A DNA stretch of 64,000 bases from a virus. The DNA lies in IMG/VR virus record IMGVR_UViG_3300042987_003836, positions 1 through 64,000 of that record; one strand, given 5' to 3'. This document shows, piece after piece, positions 48,745 through 57,785 of this stretch (position 1 is its first letter; the number at the start of each line of letters is the position of its first letter). The translations under genes and the position numbers were made by a program. Under the pieces are notes generated by a model, which made no database searches, was not told where the DNA came from, and was given only the letters and a program-made list of their open reading frames with translations.

Positions 48745-51700
48745 AGAAATTCGATCCTTGAGTCTTTTTCCGACTTAGTAATTTCCAGAATATGGTCTGC
48801 GCTGTCTTTAATTCCATCGACGTGTGTGATAACGATGACCGTCTTAAAATATTTCTTTAGAGAGGCTAAAAATCTACTACACGCTTCAACACCTGCACTA
48901 TCCAAAGTTCCAAATCCTTCATCGATTATAAAAAAATCGGACTTAGGCAAAGAAGAAATGTTGATCATTGCAACTCTCAGGGCAATTGCAGAAATTGTTT
49001 TTTCCATGCCTGAGCAAAGCTCTATGATTCTTCTTGAATCACCGTAATTAATGTAAATTTCTAGTGAATCTGTGTCCTCGTCAGATTCTAGCTCTATAGT
49101 AAAATCAACAATTCCTTGCAAGATTTTTGAAACCTCTGCATTAATAAGCGGAAGCTGTGATTTAGTAACAAGAAGAGGAATTCCTTTCTTGGAAAATGCG
49201 TTTGCAATTAATTCATGCATTCTAACGCTTTGAAGCAGTAAATCTCTAGTCTTCTTCTCTTCTTCAAGCTTTTCAATGTTTGACTGTATTTTTCCAAGAC
49301 TGGCAGCAGCCTCTATCTTTTGAGTGTCATACAATCCAGATAGTTGTGAAAGCTCAGTCATCTTGTCTCTGATGGAGATGACCTCTTCTGCAACATCGTT
49401 ATCGAGTGAAAGTCGTAGATTCTCTAGCTTCTTCTTTGCCTCATCAAGCAATGTTTGACAAGAATCACAAGCTGTCTTGATCTTTGCTATCTCTGTCTCT
49501 TTCTTTGAAATTTCAAGCTTCATCTTATCAGACAGTTGAGAAGCTTTTTCATACTTCGATATTTTTTCAGCAATAGTACTGTCTTCGACACTTGCGAGAG
49601 AAGCTCTTGCTTCTTCCAGAACGCTTAAGGCTTTTGAAACTTTTTTGATTTGATCAGGAAGATAGTTCTTGTTGACGTGAGCATCTTTTATGAACTTACA
49701 CGTAGGATAATTGTCTCCACAAGGAACTTCATCCAGAATGACTAAAGATTTCTTCTGCTGAGAAAGGATCGTCTCTTCTTTTTCGTGAATATGTCTAAGC
49801 TCTGAAATTGCAGACTGCAATTTACGCTGTGTATTTTGACGATCCTTTAAGTCATTGACGTCTATTGAATCGATAATCTGCTGAAGTGCGTCGACCTTCT
49901 CCTGCAAGGAATGTATCTCTTGCTCGAGCGAACTTATACTTCCAATACAATCTTCAGATTTTTTCTCCAAAGAAGTTACTCTTCTTTCCTGAGACGCAAC
50001 GTCTTCTTTTGTTACGGGAGTTGCATTATGCTTTAAGAGTTCAGACTTCAAAAGAGCGAGAGACGTCTGATTCTCAGCAATCATGTCGGTAAGCCGATTT
50101 ATTTTATCTTCATTTTCTTTGGCAAGAGACTCATTAGAAGACTTCAGTTCAGACCAGTTTCTGTCTGGAAAGTTTTTTAATTGTGATTTGACAGATGAAA
50201 CTTCTTTTGAAGACAGCTCATGCATTCTATCGAACACATCGAGGTCAAGAAACTTAGTGAGAATAGATCTTCTCTTTGTAGATCCTTGGGAAAGAAAGAC
50301 GTTGGTTTCTCCCTGAGCTGAAAGAGACGTTATTAAAAAATCATCAGAAATTCCTAGAAGCGTTCTTATGGTCTTCTCTGTATCATTTCTTTGCTCTCCG
50401 CAGAGATCGTCCATGTCTTCTTCGTCTTCTCTCATTCTAAAAAGATTTAGCGACGTAGAAGCGCTGACAACACCTTTCTTATTAGTGTTCTTTGCCGTTT
50501 GCCTTTCAATTACGTAGGTGGATCCATTGTGATCAAGAATGGCCCTTGCTGAACAATAGTCCTTTCTGACGTTGCAGATATTTATGTTCTTAATAGGACC
50601 TCTATCAGTCGCATTAAAGAGCCCGTACATCAATGTTCCAACAATAGATGATTTACCAGTTCTATTGGGACCAAAAATTCCGACTATGCCGTTCAATTTT
50701 TCAAAATTGATAACGTTGCTTTCTCCATAAGAAAAGAGATTGTCCCACTCAAGTCGTCGGAGTGACCACTTAGAATTGCGTGCATGATCTTCAGAAGTAG
50801 AAACTTGCTTAAGATAAGATTTTGCAGTATCACTGAGAGATTCAAGCTCTTTTTCAGAAAGATTTAGCTCAGAATAATACTCTCTTAGCAGCTTAGTAAT
50901 GACTTCGGAAGATCGAAGGTCTGTTTTTGCAATGGAGGTTGTGCTAGTCTTTACTAATTCTGTGTTAACCTGCGCATCGATCTTATAGGTTACTTCTGAG
51001 GCATTCATCTCTGTCTTAAGAGACTCAGAAAGTATATGAACTTCATCTTGTGTAAGAGAGACGTTAGATCTAATCCTAAATCTAGTGCCTTGAGGACAAG
51101 CCTTGGCAAGACTAAGCGTCTTGTCAAGTTTCCCTGCCCAATCAATCGTAATAAAAGGCCGAGGGTTAGGAAGTGGTCTATTTACGACAGACCAGTCAGA
51201 AGAATTATTTATTTCCCAAAGATAGTATCCGTGGTTTAATTCTTCGGCATAATTCTGCTGAATCGGGGTGCCAGGATAGCCTATCCACGGCTTACCATCC
51301 CTGTAGGCAAGGAATTGCTGTTTGTGAATGTCACCCAGCATGCAAAAATCATAATCTTTGAAAAAGTCTGTCGTTATTCTATCTTCTTCAATCTCCCAGC
51401 CAGTCTCAGAGTAGGAACCTTTAACACCGCCGTGAAAAGTCGCAATGTTAATATCTCCTTGAATGGGCTTGAGATCATCCCACCCGTCTTCATCAAAACA
51501 AGAGAATACGCACCAGTTGTAACCTGGTGCGAAGTTGTAGATACCAGACTTCTTGTAGAGAAAGATCCTGGGGTTCTTCATCGCCTCTACAATGGGGGTG
51601 ACAGCATCTTGACGGGACAGATTCACAAGGTTTCCGTCATGGTTGCCGAGAACCATGTGGACGGGTGCCACCTTCGCCATGTCCTCCAGCCACCATGTGA

Positions 51701-51881
51701 GGAGCTCGATGTACTCGGGTGATATTCCTGTCACCTTCGTGTGGAAGATGTCTCCGCCGATGAAGATGTGATCTACCTTCTGTACCTTACAATCGTCTAC
51801 AAAAGCCTTAAAAACCTGTCTGTACTCGTCGTGACGAGAAAGAGCGCGGATGTGCACATCTGCAGTGTGAGCTATACGCAT
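48741..51881 (-). CDS. MRE11-RAD50 single-chain fusion (gp47 + gp46 type)
   Basis: This 1046-aa protein joins two subunits that are separate in T4 (gp47 nuclease, gp46 ATPase) and in SbcCD. Residues 1-300 are the MRE11 phosphoesterase: TADVH (Asp8, His10), GGDIF (42-46), GNHDGN (79-84), FHGG (149-152), GDIHKQ (183-188). After a linker (about 305-371) comes the RAD50 part: Walker A GPNRTGKSS (404-412), long coiled coils (about 555-920) with a zinc-hook-like CGDNYPTC (721-728, wider than the usual CxxC), and Walker B IIDEGFGTLDS near the end. It should resect DNA ends in recombination-dependent replication. A TTGAAC/TATTAT promoter predicts a leaderless mRNA. Confidence 0.92.
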   Translation of the reverse strand: MRIAHTADVHIRALSRHDEYRQVFKAFVDDCKVQKVDHIFIGGDIFHTKVTGISPEYIELLTWWLEDMAKVAPVHMVLGNHDGNLVNLSRQDAVTPIVEAMKNPRIFLYKKSGIYNFAPGYNWCVFSCFDEDGWDDLKPIQGDINIATFHGGVKGSYSETGWEIEEDRITTDFFKDYDFCMLGDIHKQQFLAYRDGKPWIGYPGTPIQQNYAEELNHGYYLWEINNSSDWSVVNRPLPNPRPFITIDWAGKLDKTLSLAKACPQGTRFRIRSNVSLTQDEVHILSESLKTEMNASEVTYKIDAQVNTELVKTSTTSIAKTDLRSSEVITKLLREYYSELNLSEKELESLSDTAKSYLKQVSTSEDHARNSKWSLRRLEWDNLFSYGESNVINFEKLNGIVGIFGPNRTGKSSIVGTLMYGLFNATDRGPIKNINICNVRKDYCSARAILDHNGSTYVIERQTAKNTNKKGVVSASTSLNLFRMREDEEDMDDLCGEQRNDTEKTIRTLLGISDDFLITSLSAQGETNVFLSQGSTKRRSILTKFLDLDVFDRMHELSSKEVSSVKSQLKNFPDRNWSELKSSNESLAKENEDKINRLTDMIAENQTSLALLKSELLKHNATPVTKEDVASQERRVTSLEKKSEDCIGSISSLEQEIHSLQEKVDALQQIIDSIDVNDLKDRQNTQRKLQSAISELRHIHEKEETILSQQKKSLVILDEVPCGDNYPTCKFIKDAHVNKNYLPDQIKKVSKALSVLEEARASLASVEDSTIAEKISKYEKASQLSDKMKLEISKKETEIAKIKTACDSCQTLLDEAKKKLENLRLSLDNDVAEEVISIRDKMTELSQLSGLYDTQKIEAAASLGKIQSNIEKLEEEKKTRDLLLQSVRMHELIANAFSKKGIPLLVTKSQLPLINAEVSKILQGIVDFTIELESDEDTDSLEIYINYGDSRRIIELCSGMEKTISAIALRVAMINISSLPKSDFFIIDEGFGTLDSAGVEACSRFLASLKKYFKTVIVITHVDGIKDSADHILEITKSEKDSRIEFL

Positions 51882-51888
51882 TAATCTT

Positions 51889-51917
51889 ATAATATACTGT
51901 TGTTGCTATAAGTTCAA
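51889..51917 (-). promoter_or_regulatory. Sigma70-type promoter, start codon 7 nt from -10 box
   Basis: On the minus strand TTGAAC (51912-51917), a 17-nt spacer and TATTAT (51889-51894) are followed after 7 nt by the ATG of the MRE11-RAD50 gene. The -35 box overlaps the stop codon of the primase gene upstream. No Shine-Dalgarno site is present. Confidence 0.6.
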
Positions 51918-52903
51918 ATTCCCAGAGATGATGTGTTAATAACCTTGTTGAGCTTGATGAGGAAGTTATCGTTCCAGTCGAGGTAACGGGCCTCCTTGAG
52001 AGCTATCTCGAATTCCGCACGAGACATGGAGCCAGGATCTCCCCAGGGTCGTACGTCTACAATCTGTACATCCACATCGTACTCCTGGAGTTTCTTCGCT
52101 ATCTTGGGGGTCTTCCTGTCCCACATGTCTCCGTCCAGCGCGAGAGCAACTGGTGTGTTATTGAGGAGGATGCGATTGAAGAGCTCATGGCGCTCGTCGA
52201 GGTCAGAACCGAGAAGGGCGGTTGTGTTGTCAGGACACTTAACGAGGTCAAAGGGGCCCTCCACCAGCGCCAGTCTCTTCGTCCAGTCGATGTTGATCTC
52301 GTTAAAGATGATGGGGTTCTTGTCCACCTCAGGATTGTCATACTTGGGGCGCCGGTCCTTATCGATCGCTCTCGCGGTGAAGTAGTTTAGTTCTCCCTTG
52401 AAATTGAAGGAGGGCATGAGGACACGTCTCTTCCACCGAGGTTCATTGGAGATGCCGAACTTGAAGTACCAAGCGTCCTTCTCGGTGAGACCACGCCCGA
52501 AGAGGTACCTCCAAGTCGCCTTCACGTCAGGATCGTTGGGATTGGCGAGGGGAAGGAGACAGAAATCCTTCGGAAGTTCGAGGCGATGTTCCTCCACCTT
52601 CTCGCCGGTGACCAGTTCTCCTGTCCCACCGTCGGCGATACCGAGAACTTCCTTGTACTTCGCGAGTTGCCCAGGAGTACCGTACTTGCGGATGAGTGGG
52701 ACGAGGTTGCGCGCCTTAAATCCGCATACCCAACAGTGACATCTATCATCATCCGTCTTGATCGCCAGTTTCTTCTTGGTTGGATCCGAAGGTGCGCAGA
52801 TGGGACACCGGACATCGAAGTTCTTTCCGTTTCCTGCGAGGTGACCCTTGCCGAAGACGGACTCGATGAACAGAAGTTTGTCACTGATGCTAAAAACGGC
52901 CAC
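51914..52903 (-). CDS. DNA primase (DnaG/gp61-like)
   Basis: This 329-aa protein makes RNA primers for lagging-strand synthesis. An N-terminal zinc-binding domain has CPIC (33-36) and CHCWVCG (about 54-60). A Toprim-type core has LALVEGPFDLVK (Glu of the acidic motif, near 213) and VALALDGDMWDRKT (DGD, near 254). YFTARAIDKDRRPKYDNPEV lies between, as in DnaG-type primases. It is shorter than bacterial DnaG and lacks an obvious helicase-interaction tail. The start codon is GTG at 52903 with no clear ribosome site. It lies between the RuvC-like and MRE11-RAD50 genes in a replication/recombination block. Confidence 0.85.
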   Translation of the reverse strand: MAVFSISDKLLFIESVFGKGHLAGNGKNFDVRCPICAPSDPTKKKLAIKTDDDRCHCWVCGFKARNLVPLIRKYGTPGQLAKYKEVLGIADGGTGELVTGEKVEEHRLELPKDFCLLPLANPNDPDVKATWRYLFGRGLTEKDAWYFKFGISNEPRWKRRVLMPSFNFKGELNYFTARAIDKDRRPKYDNPEVDKNPIIFNEINIDWTKRLALVEGPFDLVKCPDNTTALLGSDLDERHELFNRILLNNTPVALALDGDMWDRKTPKIAKKLQEYDVDVQIVDVRPWGDPGSMSRAEFEIALKEARYLDWNDNFLIKLNKVINTSSLGI

Positions 52904-52927
52904 GGTATAACCGTATCACACACACGT

Positions 52928-53485
52928 TCACTTGTTCATGAGACCCGCGGCACGAGCGATCACATAAGCATCCGTAGCATCTCTACTCCATCCCACAATT
53001 GCACCTGACTTTGGGGTGAGGGGCCACTCCACATGGGACAGGTCGTGTTCACACATGTACTTGAAGACCTGTTCCTTGTGTGGCATCCCTGCCACGGATG
53101 TCTTCTGCAGTTTCACTCCACACAACTTCCTCGCCGATGCAGCAGGTATATAGGTGGGATCCACACCGAAGACTTCACGGCCGACGTAAGACACAATTCC
53201 GTTAAATCTCATCAATGTTGTTATTGTAGCGGCAGAGCTCATTCCCTTTGAGAACCCGAGAAGGGGTTCTTCGAGTGCGAAAATAGAGATTGAAGGAAAT
53301 CTATCCTTGAGAAGAAGAAGCTCGTGTTTCACACGGTCGGCCTTGTCCCACAGAGTCACGCACTTCTTGAACTCTATGCGGTCTAGATATGAGATATTTC
53401 CACATCCAGGATCAACAGAAGGGTCTACTATGCACACGCCCGTAACAGAGGTGGAAACGTCTAGACCTAATATGAGATTTGCCAT
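52928..53485 (-). CDS. RuvC-like Holliday junction resolvase
   Basis: This 185-aa RNase-H-fold nuclease shows LILGLDVSTSVTGVCIVD at the start (Asp9), an ALEEPLLGF strand (second acid, near residue 71), and DATDAYVIARAAG near the end (last acids). This order of acids is that of RuvC-type resolvases. It should cut branched DNA before packaging or during recombination. There is no Shine-Dalgarno site; a TAACAA box lies 7 nt before the ATG, but its -35 region is poor. The next gene is the primase. Confidence 0.82.
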   Translation of the reverse strand: MANLILGLDVSTSVTGVCIVDPSVDPGCGNISYLDRIEFKKCVTLWDKADRVKHELLLLKDRFPSISIFALEEPLLGFSKGMSSAATITTLMRFNGIVSYVGREVFGVDPTYIPAASARKLCGVKLQKTSVAGMPHKEQVFKYMCEHDLSHVEWPLTPKSGAIVGWSRDATDAYVIARAAGLMNK

Positions 53486-53525
53486 GGCCAGATTGTTACA
53501 CCAGAATGAGTCCAGTAAAACTATC

Positions 53526-53927
53526 CTATAGCAGACCTAGTTCCTTCAATTGTATTTCTGTGACTATTCTATAGGTCATCCCGTGTTCAGCGCACCACAG
53601 GAGTGCAGCAGCCATCTTCTTCTTAATGACAGCTTGTTCAAGCTTCCGCTTTGGTTTCACTTCAATGAGTTCAGTGCGACCGTCTTTATATCTGACGAGA
53701 AAGTCTGGATAGTACTTGCGAACCTTCTTCGTTCTCACGTTGGACACGTACTCTATCACAGTCTTCTCATAGGACCAGAATTCCACCTCGGGATTCTCAT
53801 CCAGGTGTAACATGAGTTTGAACTCCCACCCAGAGCGGAACTTACACTCGCCAGCGATCGGCGAGGTGTAGGTGCCTCGGATGTAGTGGCCCTTCCTCTT
53901 CTTCTTTCTCTTCTTATGTGAGGCCAT
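53526..53927 (-). CDS. gp4-like head-completion protein (TnsA-type nuclease fold)
   Basis: This 133-aa protein begins with a basic tail (ASHKKRKKKRKGHYIRG) and then shows the T4 gp4 / TnsA pattern: FRSGWEFKLMLHLDENPEVE (about 31-50), FWSYEKTVIEYVS, RKYYPDFLVRYKDGRTELIE and VKPKRK. The E, D and E-x-K residues of a PD-(D/E)XK nuclease are present. In T4, gp4 is needed to complete DNA-filled heads for tail joining. GAGG lies about 8 nt from the ATG, overlapping the end of the upstream 836-aa gene region. Confidence 0.75.
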   Translation of the reverse strand: MASHKKRKKKRKGHYIRGTYTSPIAGECKFRSGWEFKLMLHLDENPEVEFWSYEKTVIEYVSNVRTKKVRKYYPDFLVRYKDGRTELIEVKPKRKLEQAVIKKKMAAALLWCAEHGMTYRIVTEIQLKELGLL

Positions 53928-53936
53928 AGCTAAACC

Positions 53937-56447
53937 TCAGTAATCGAAGGCTACCTTGAAAAGTACCCGATCGCCTTCGCGCTTTATGATGGGCTGTGCC
54001 AAGCGTGCCTTTGCCACCACATTCATGTTCTCATCGTGGAAGTTGAGGCCGGAGATGTAGACGAACGACTCGTCGTCCTTGGCATTACCAGAAGGCTTAA
54101 GTCTCTCATAATTTTCAACAAATGTGGGGTTAGAAGATGAATTTAAAAGTCCAGATCCGGCTACTATCTCGTACTTCGATGAAAAGATGTTATACACACC
54201 TCTAAAAGAAACTTCATATTCATTCTTTCCAAAGAAATAAAGATGAGGACTCTTGATCAAGACTATGCCTTCGTCATAGAAGATATTTCCAACTGAGTTC
54301 TGGGTTGCATGGGACGTAAAGCTGTCTGCCCTGTAGATGTTTCCAAGAGAATCATCTCTGAGCGTTATGGGAATTGATCCAAAAGAACCAGATATGCCGG
54401 GATCTTTAATTTCAAATGATCCCGGCATTATTCTTCTCCCATAATAAAGATTGCTAATATTGAATATTGTAACTTGGTTGGAAGACGGATCGAGAGTTCG
54501 CTGATAGATCGTAAGAGGTACACCCTTTTGAACGCCCTTGTTAAAAAGTGTATCATCTGTGACAGACGCAAGAGATGCGGTAACTGCAGCTATATAGTTT
54601 TTATATGCAAGACCTGGTTCGAGGCCTGGTTTTTCAGGTCCTGGTCCGTAGAGCTGCTCTACATAACTATCTGATCCGTCTGGTCCTATGCCGCCGCCCG
54701 AGAGAGATGCAGTCGAGACAAGATTGTCCAAATTTATGTAGCTGAAATCAGGGAATCCGCTTGCTGAGAATTTATCTGTGTAGACTTCGCTGGTTAATAT
54801 TTCGTAATTGGGATCAAAATTGCCATCGTCGCAGGGAAGTATTGTCAAATTTCTCTTTGCGACTCCTCCGTCAGAGTACAAGAAGTAGTTCGCCTCCTTT
54901 GCATCTGTCGTATGGTCAATTGTCGATCCTGTGAGATTTAGAAGTCTTGGAAATCTACCAGTAGAAAAGTCCTTGACAAAATTATCAAGATTGATATAAT
55001 GACCGTTCACTCCGAATGACATCGCTACATTAAAAGGATCGTCAGTCGTTCCATCGATTTCAAAGAAAGGCGTCTGAAGTATTCCACCTTCCTCTCCTAC
55101 GAATCTTTTTATTGTGGTGTTTTCTACAAAGAAAGGCGGCAAATAAAATGAGATGTTCTTCTTAGAAAATGCATCATATCCGATGCCTCGAGATCCCGTA
55201 GCCTCTATCTCAGCGTCTGAAATATAATACCTTCTAAAGGCAAGATCGTGTATTTCTGCCTTCAAAGGATGCGCAAATCTATATGATACGGGACCTCCAT
55301 AACTTGGGTCTCCCACCTCGCTGGTTAGTTGATCTACGCCGTCTCTTCGAGCGTTGTCTGGGTTGAAGAAGAGACTCATTGCATCTACGCCCGCATTTGT
55401 GCCTTCGTAATAATTTCCAATGCAAAGTACGTCGGGATTCAAAGAGTTGGAAAAAGAAGCCGGAAGAATTGAAGAAGAAGGTATGACAAAGTCGCCTTTG
55501 TTTATTCCGTCTATGATGAAAGAGCCCGTTCCGTTGTTTATGGAATTTGTACCCCATCTAACGATCACATGATGCCAGTTATTGAAAGAAAGAGCATTGT
55601 CAGAAGACAAGAATATCAAGTCATTCGGATAGCTACCAGGCGCCGAGCGAGAAGGAGATCTGTCTGCGCTGTGGCTAAGCTGAAGCTGTAGCCTAAATCC
55701 TATCGGGAGACCATTTGGATCCTTCTTTGATCCCGTTGCTAAAGAAAGACAATAACTTGAAGAAAGATGAAATATCGTTCCTGCCTTGAAATGTCCAGAG
55801 TCTATTCCATCCTCTTTGTATCTTGGATTTATGTAGAAATCAAAAGTAAATGCATCTTTAAACAGATAAGATCCAGAAGCATGTCCACTCGGCGTTTCAA
55901 TAGAATCGTCAGGCACGTTAGGGTAGAGAAGAACAGAGGCTGTAGGAACAAGCTGATTCGTACCATCAAAAGCTGTAAAAAAATTTAAAGAGTGATAGTT
56001 TGTATATGCCCAATGACTATTGGGATAGTCGGTCCTATAAAAAGGCATTAAAACATCTTTAATGTTGTTTTTTATAAGTGTGTATTTTGTCAGTCGAGTT
56101 GTCGGGGTAAATCTCTCTATGTCAAGAACAGCCGTCTTCTTGGCGCTCGTAAGAGACACAAGATCGAAATAGCTATTGGCAAGAGAAGATATAGATTGTC
56201 TAAAGGATCTATTGGTCCTAGCAACATCAACAATCTTTTTTGCAGAATTGCTGAAATTCGTATCTAGAACAGAAGACGTGTCGCTAAACACAAAAGAATC
56301 AGAATCTTTCTCTATGGAAGAAAGTCGAGGAAAGACTTTGACTGAGCCTGTAACACCCTGCGTAGAGCTAGAAGTATAGACTCTACTTGGCGTTGTAACT
56401 AAAGTAAAGTTTTCAACATCGTTCTTTGTGACATGAATGACAGACAT
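53937..56447 (-). CDS. Large virion protein with LamG-like domain
   Basis: This 836-aa protein is probably a tail or baseplate component. Residues about 195-345 read as a LamG/ConA-like lectin domain: AFTFDFYINPRYKEDG, AGTIFHLSSSYCLSLATGS, ALSFNNWHHVIVRWG and GSFIIDGINKGDF. The C-terminus (SNPTFVENYERL, then SFVYISGLNFHDENMNVVAK and FKVAFDY) is shared with the 432-aa protein that follows upstream, suggesting the same docking partner. The beginning is helical. No good ribosome site precedes the ATG. Confidence 0.72.
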   Translation of the reverse strand: MSVIHVTKNDVENFTLVTTPSRVYTSSSTQGVTGSVKVFPRLSSIEKDSDSFVFSDTSSVLDTNFSNSAKKIVDVARTNRSFRQSISSLANSYFDLVSLTSAKKTAVLDIERFTPTTRLTKYTLIKNNIKDVLMPFYRTDYPNSHWAYTNYHSLNFFTAFDGTNQLVPTASVLLYPNVPDDSIETPSGHASGSYLFKDAFTFDFYINPRYKEDGIDSGHFKAGTIFHLSSSYCLSLATGSKKDPNGLPIGFRLQLQLSHSADRSPSRSAPGSYPNDLIFLSSDNALSFNNWHHVIVRWGTNSINNGTGSFIIDGINKGDFVIPSSSILPASFSNSLNPDVLCIGNYYEGTNAGVDAMSLFFNPDNARRDGVDQLTSEVGDPSYGGPVSYRFAHPLKAEIHDLAFRRYYISDAEIEATGSRGIGYDAFSKKNISFYLPPFFVENTTIKRFVGEEGGILQTPFFEIDGTTDDPFNVAMSFGVNGHYINLDNFVKDFSTGRFPRLLNLTGSTIDHTTDAKEANYFLYSDGGVAKRNLTILPCDDGNFDPNYEILTSEVYTDKFSASGFPDFSYINLDNLVSTASLSGGGIGPDGSDSYVEQLYGPGPEKPGLEPGLAYKNYIAAVTASLASVTDDTLFNKGVQKGVPLTIYQRTLDPSSNQVTIFNISNLYYGRRIMPGSFEIKDPGISGSFGSIPITLRDDSLGNIYRADSFTSHATQNSVGNIFYDEGIVLIKSPHLYFFGKNEYEVSFRGVYNIFSSKYEIVAGSGLLNSSSNPTFVENYERLKPSGNAKDDESFVYISGLNFHDENMNVVAKARLAQPIIKREGDRVLFKVAFDY

Positions 56448-56468
56448 TGTGGTCCACTAGAGTCAACA

Positions 56469-57767
56469 TCAGAAATCTAAGCGAACTCTAAATGTTAGGT
56501 CTCTTCCGGGATTTTTCTCAACAGGTCTACTAAGCTTCGCAACTGCCAAAAGACCTCCTGTATTGTCATAGAGGCCTATTGTTGTAACATACGTGAAAGG
56601 CTCTTGAGTATCTTCGGGAACAGATGGGTCATAGATTGTCAGCCTGCCTTGATAATCACCAGAAGACTCAACGTATGTTGGGTTAGAAGAATAGTTGAAA
56701 TCATCCGGTAAAGCTCTGCAGAATATTAATGAAGAATTAATATTAGTAACATTTTGGAATGTCATTGCAGTCAAGGCTCCACTTCCAAATCTAGCATAGC
56801 AGAAGTGGTCGACAATGTCATCTATGCTTCCTGAAGTGACAAGATCGGGAACGACCTTTGCCTTCTTTGCCGTCTCTGTTCCATTTCCACCGAGCGTAAT
56901 TCTTCCAAGGGGATGCATGGCGGAAATAGTTCCAGATACAAATTGAGAACCTGAAACTACCTTCTCAACATCGAGGACAACCATTCCAGAGTCGTAATAG
57001 ATGAGTCCCACTGCGTTTGAAGTATTGGATGCATTAACAAGATATCCAAACTGACCGCCGAGCTCAAAATATCTTGAATCTGAAGATCCTATGTCAGTAA
57101 AAATCGCAGATCCCGAAGTTGAAGTAACATAAAGATTTGGAACTCCTGAGGAATCAAGTGCTGGTGGGAGAGATGGATCTGTGCCTGATTTATTAACAAA
57201 AGAAGCAGACTGATAGAATCTCATTGCAAAAGTTTCTCTTTTTATTTGGTCTCTTGCAAAAAGTCTCTTAAAAGCTACGAAAAGAGCTGCATCAATGTCG
57301 GTCGTCGATGTTGAACTTGTCAAAGATGCATCAACAGGAAGTTTAAACATTGACTTTCTATTTCCAAGAAGAGTCTGCGCGAATTGTCCATATACGTCTG
57401 TTTTTTCTCTCATCATGAGAGAGCTGCTCGGATACAGATACTTTCCAGCTACGTCTTGAGCTGTAGAGGTGGAACCAGCTATTCCATCTGAGTTGTTTGA
57501 TCCATCACCTTTGACGGCATCAACAGGGGCAAGACCAAATGTTATGTCAAAAACAGGGTTTGAAGTCTGCAGGGTGAAATCTTGATCATACACAGTCTGA
57601 AAAAGAGAAGAAGTTACTCCGGGTCCCACGCCACCTGTTACGAATACTTGGTATTTTCTTCTAGAGACAGAAGAACTGATGTCCTCTTGAAGAACATCTA
57701 TAAGCTGATTAAGAAAAGATCGCGTAGTCTTTTTGTCGGAGGCTAAAATCTCTTTTGTTGTTGCCAT
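56469..57767 (-). CDS. Virion structural protein, probably tail/baseplate
   Basis: This 432-aa protein starts with a helix (ATTKEILASDKKTTRSFLNQ) and ends in a domain shared with the 836-aa protein: SNPTYVESSGDYQGRL, then FTYVTTIGLYDNTGGLLAVA, KLSRPV and LTFRVRLDF. This C-terminal domain is common in large marine myovirus structural proteins. The middle has FGLAPVDAVKGDGSNNSDG and other beta-rich parts. The exact position in the virion is not clear. Genes on both sides are within 22 bp, so it belongs to one operon. Confidence 0.7.
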   Translation of the reverse strand: MATTKEILASDKKTTRSFLNQLIDVLQEDISSSVSRRKYQVFVTGGVGPGVTSSLFQTVYDQDFTLQTSNPVFDITFGLAPVDAVKGDGSNNSDGIAGSTSTAQDVAGKYLYPSSSLMMREKTDVYGQFAQTLLGNRKSMFKLPVDASLTSSTSTTDIDAALFVAFKRLFARDQIKRETFAMRFYQSASFVNKSGTDPSLPPALDSSGVPNLYVTSTSGSAIFTDIGSSDSRYFELGGQFGYLVNASNTSNAVGLIYYDSGMVVLDVEKVVSGSQFVSGTISAMHPLGRITLGGNGTETAKKAKVVPDLVTSGSIDDIVDHFCYARFGSGALTAMTFQNVTNINSSLIFCRALPDDFNYSSNPTYVESSGDYQGRLTIYDPSVPEDTQEPFTYVTTIGLYDNTGGLLAVAKLSRPVEKNPGRDLTFRVRLDF

Positions 57768-57785
57768 TTTAATTTAATTCCATCT

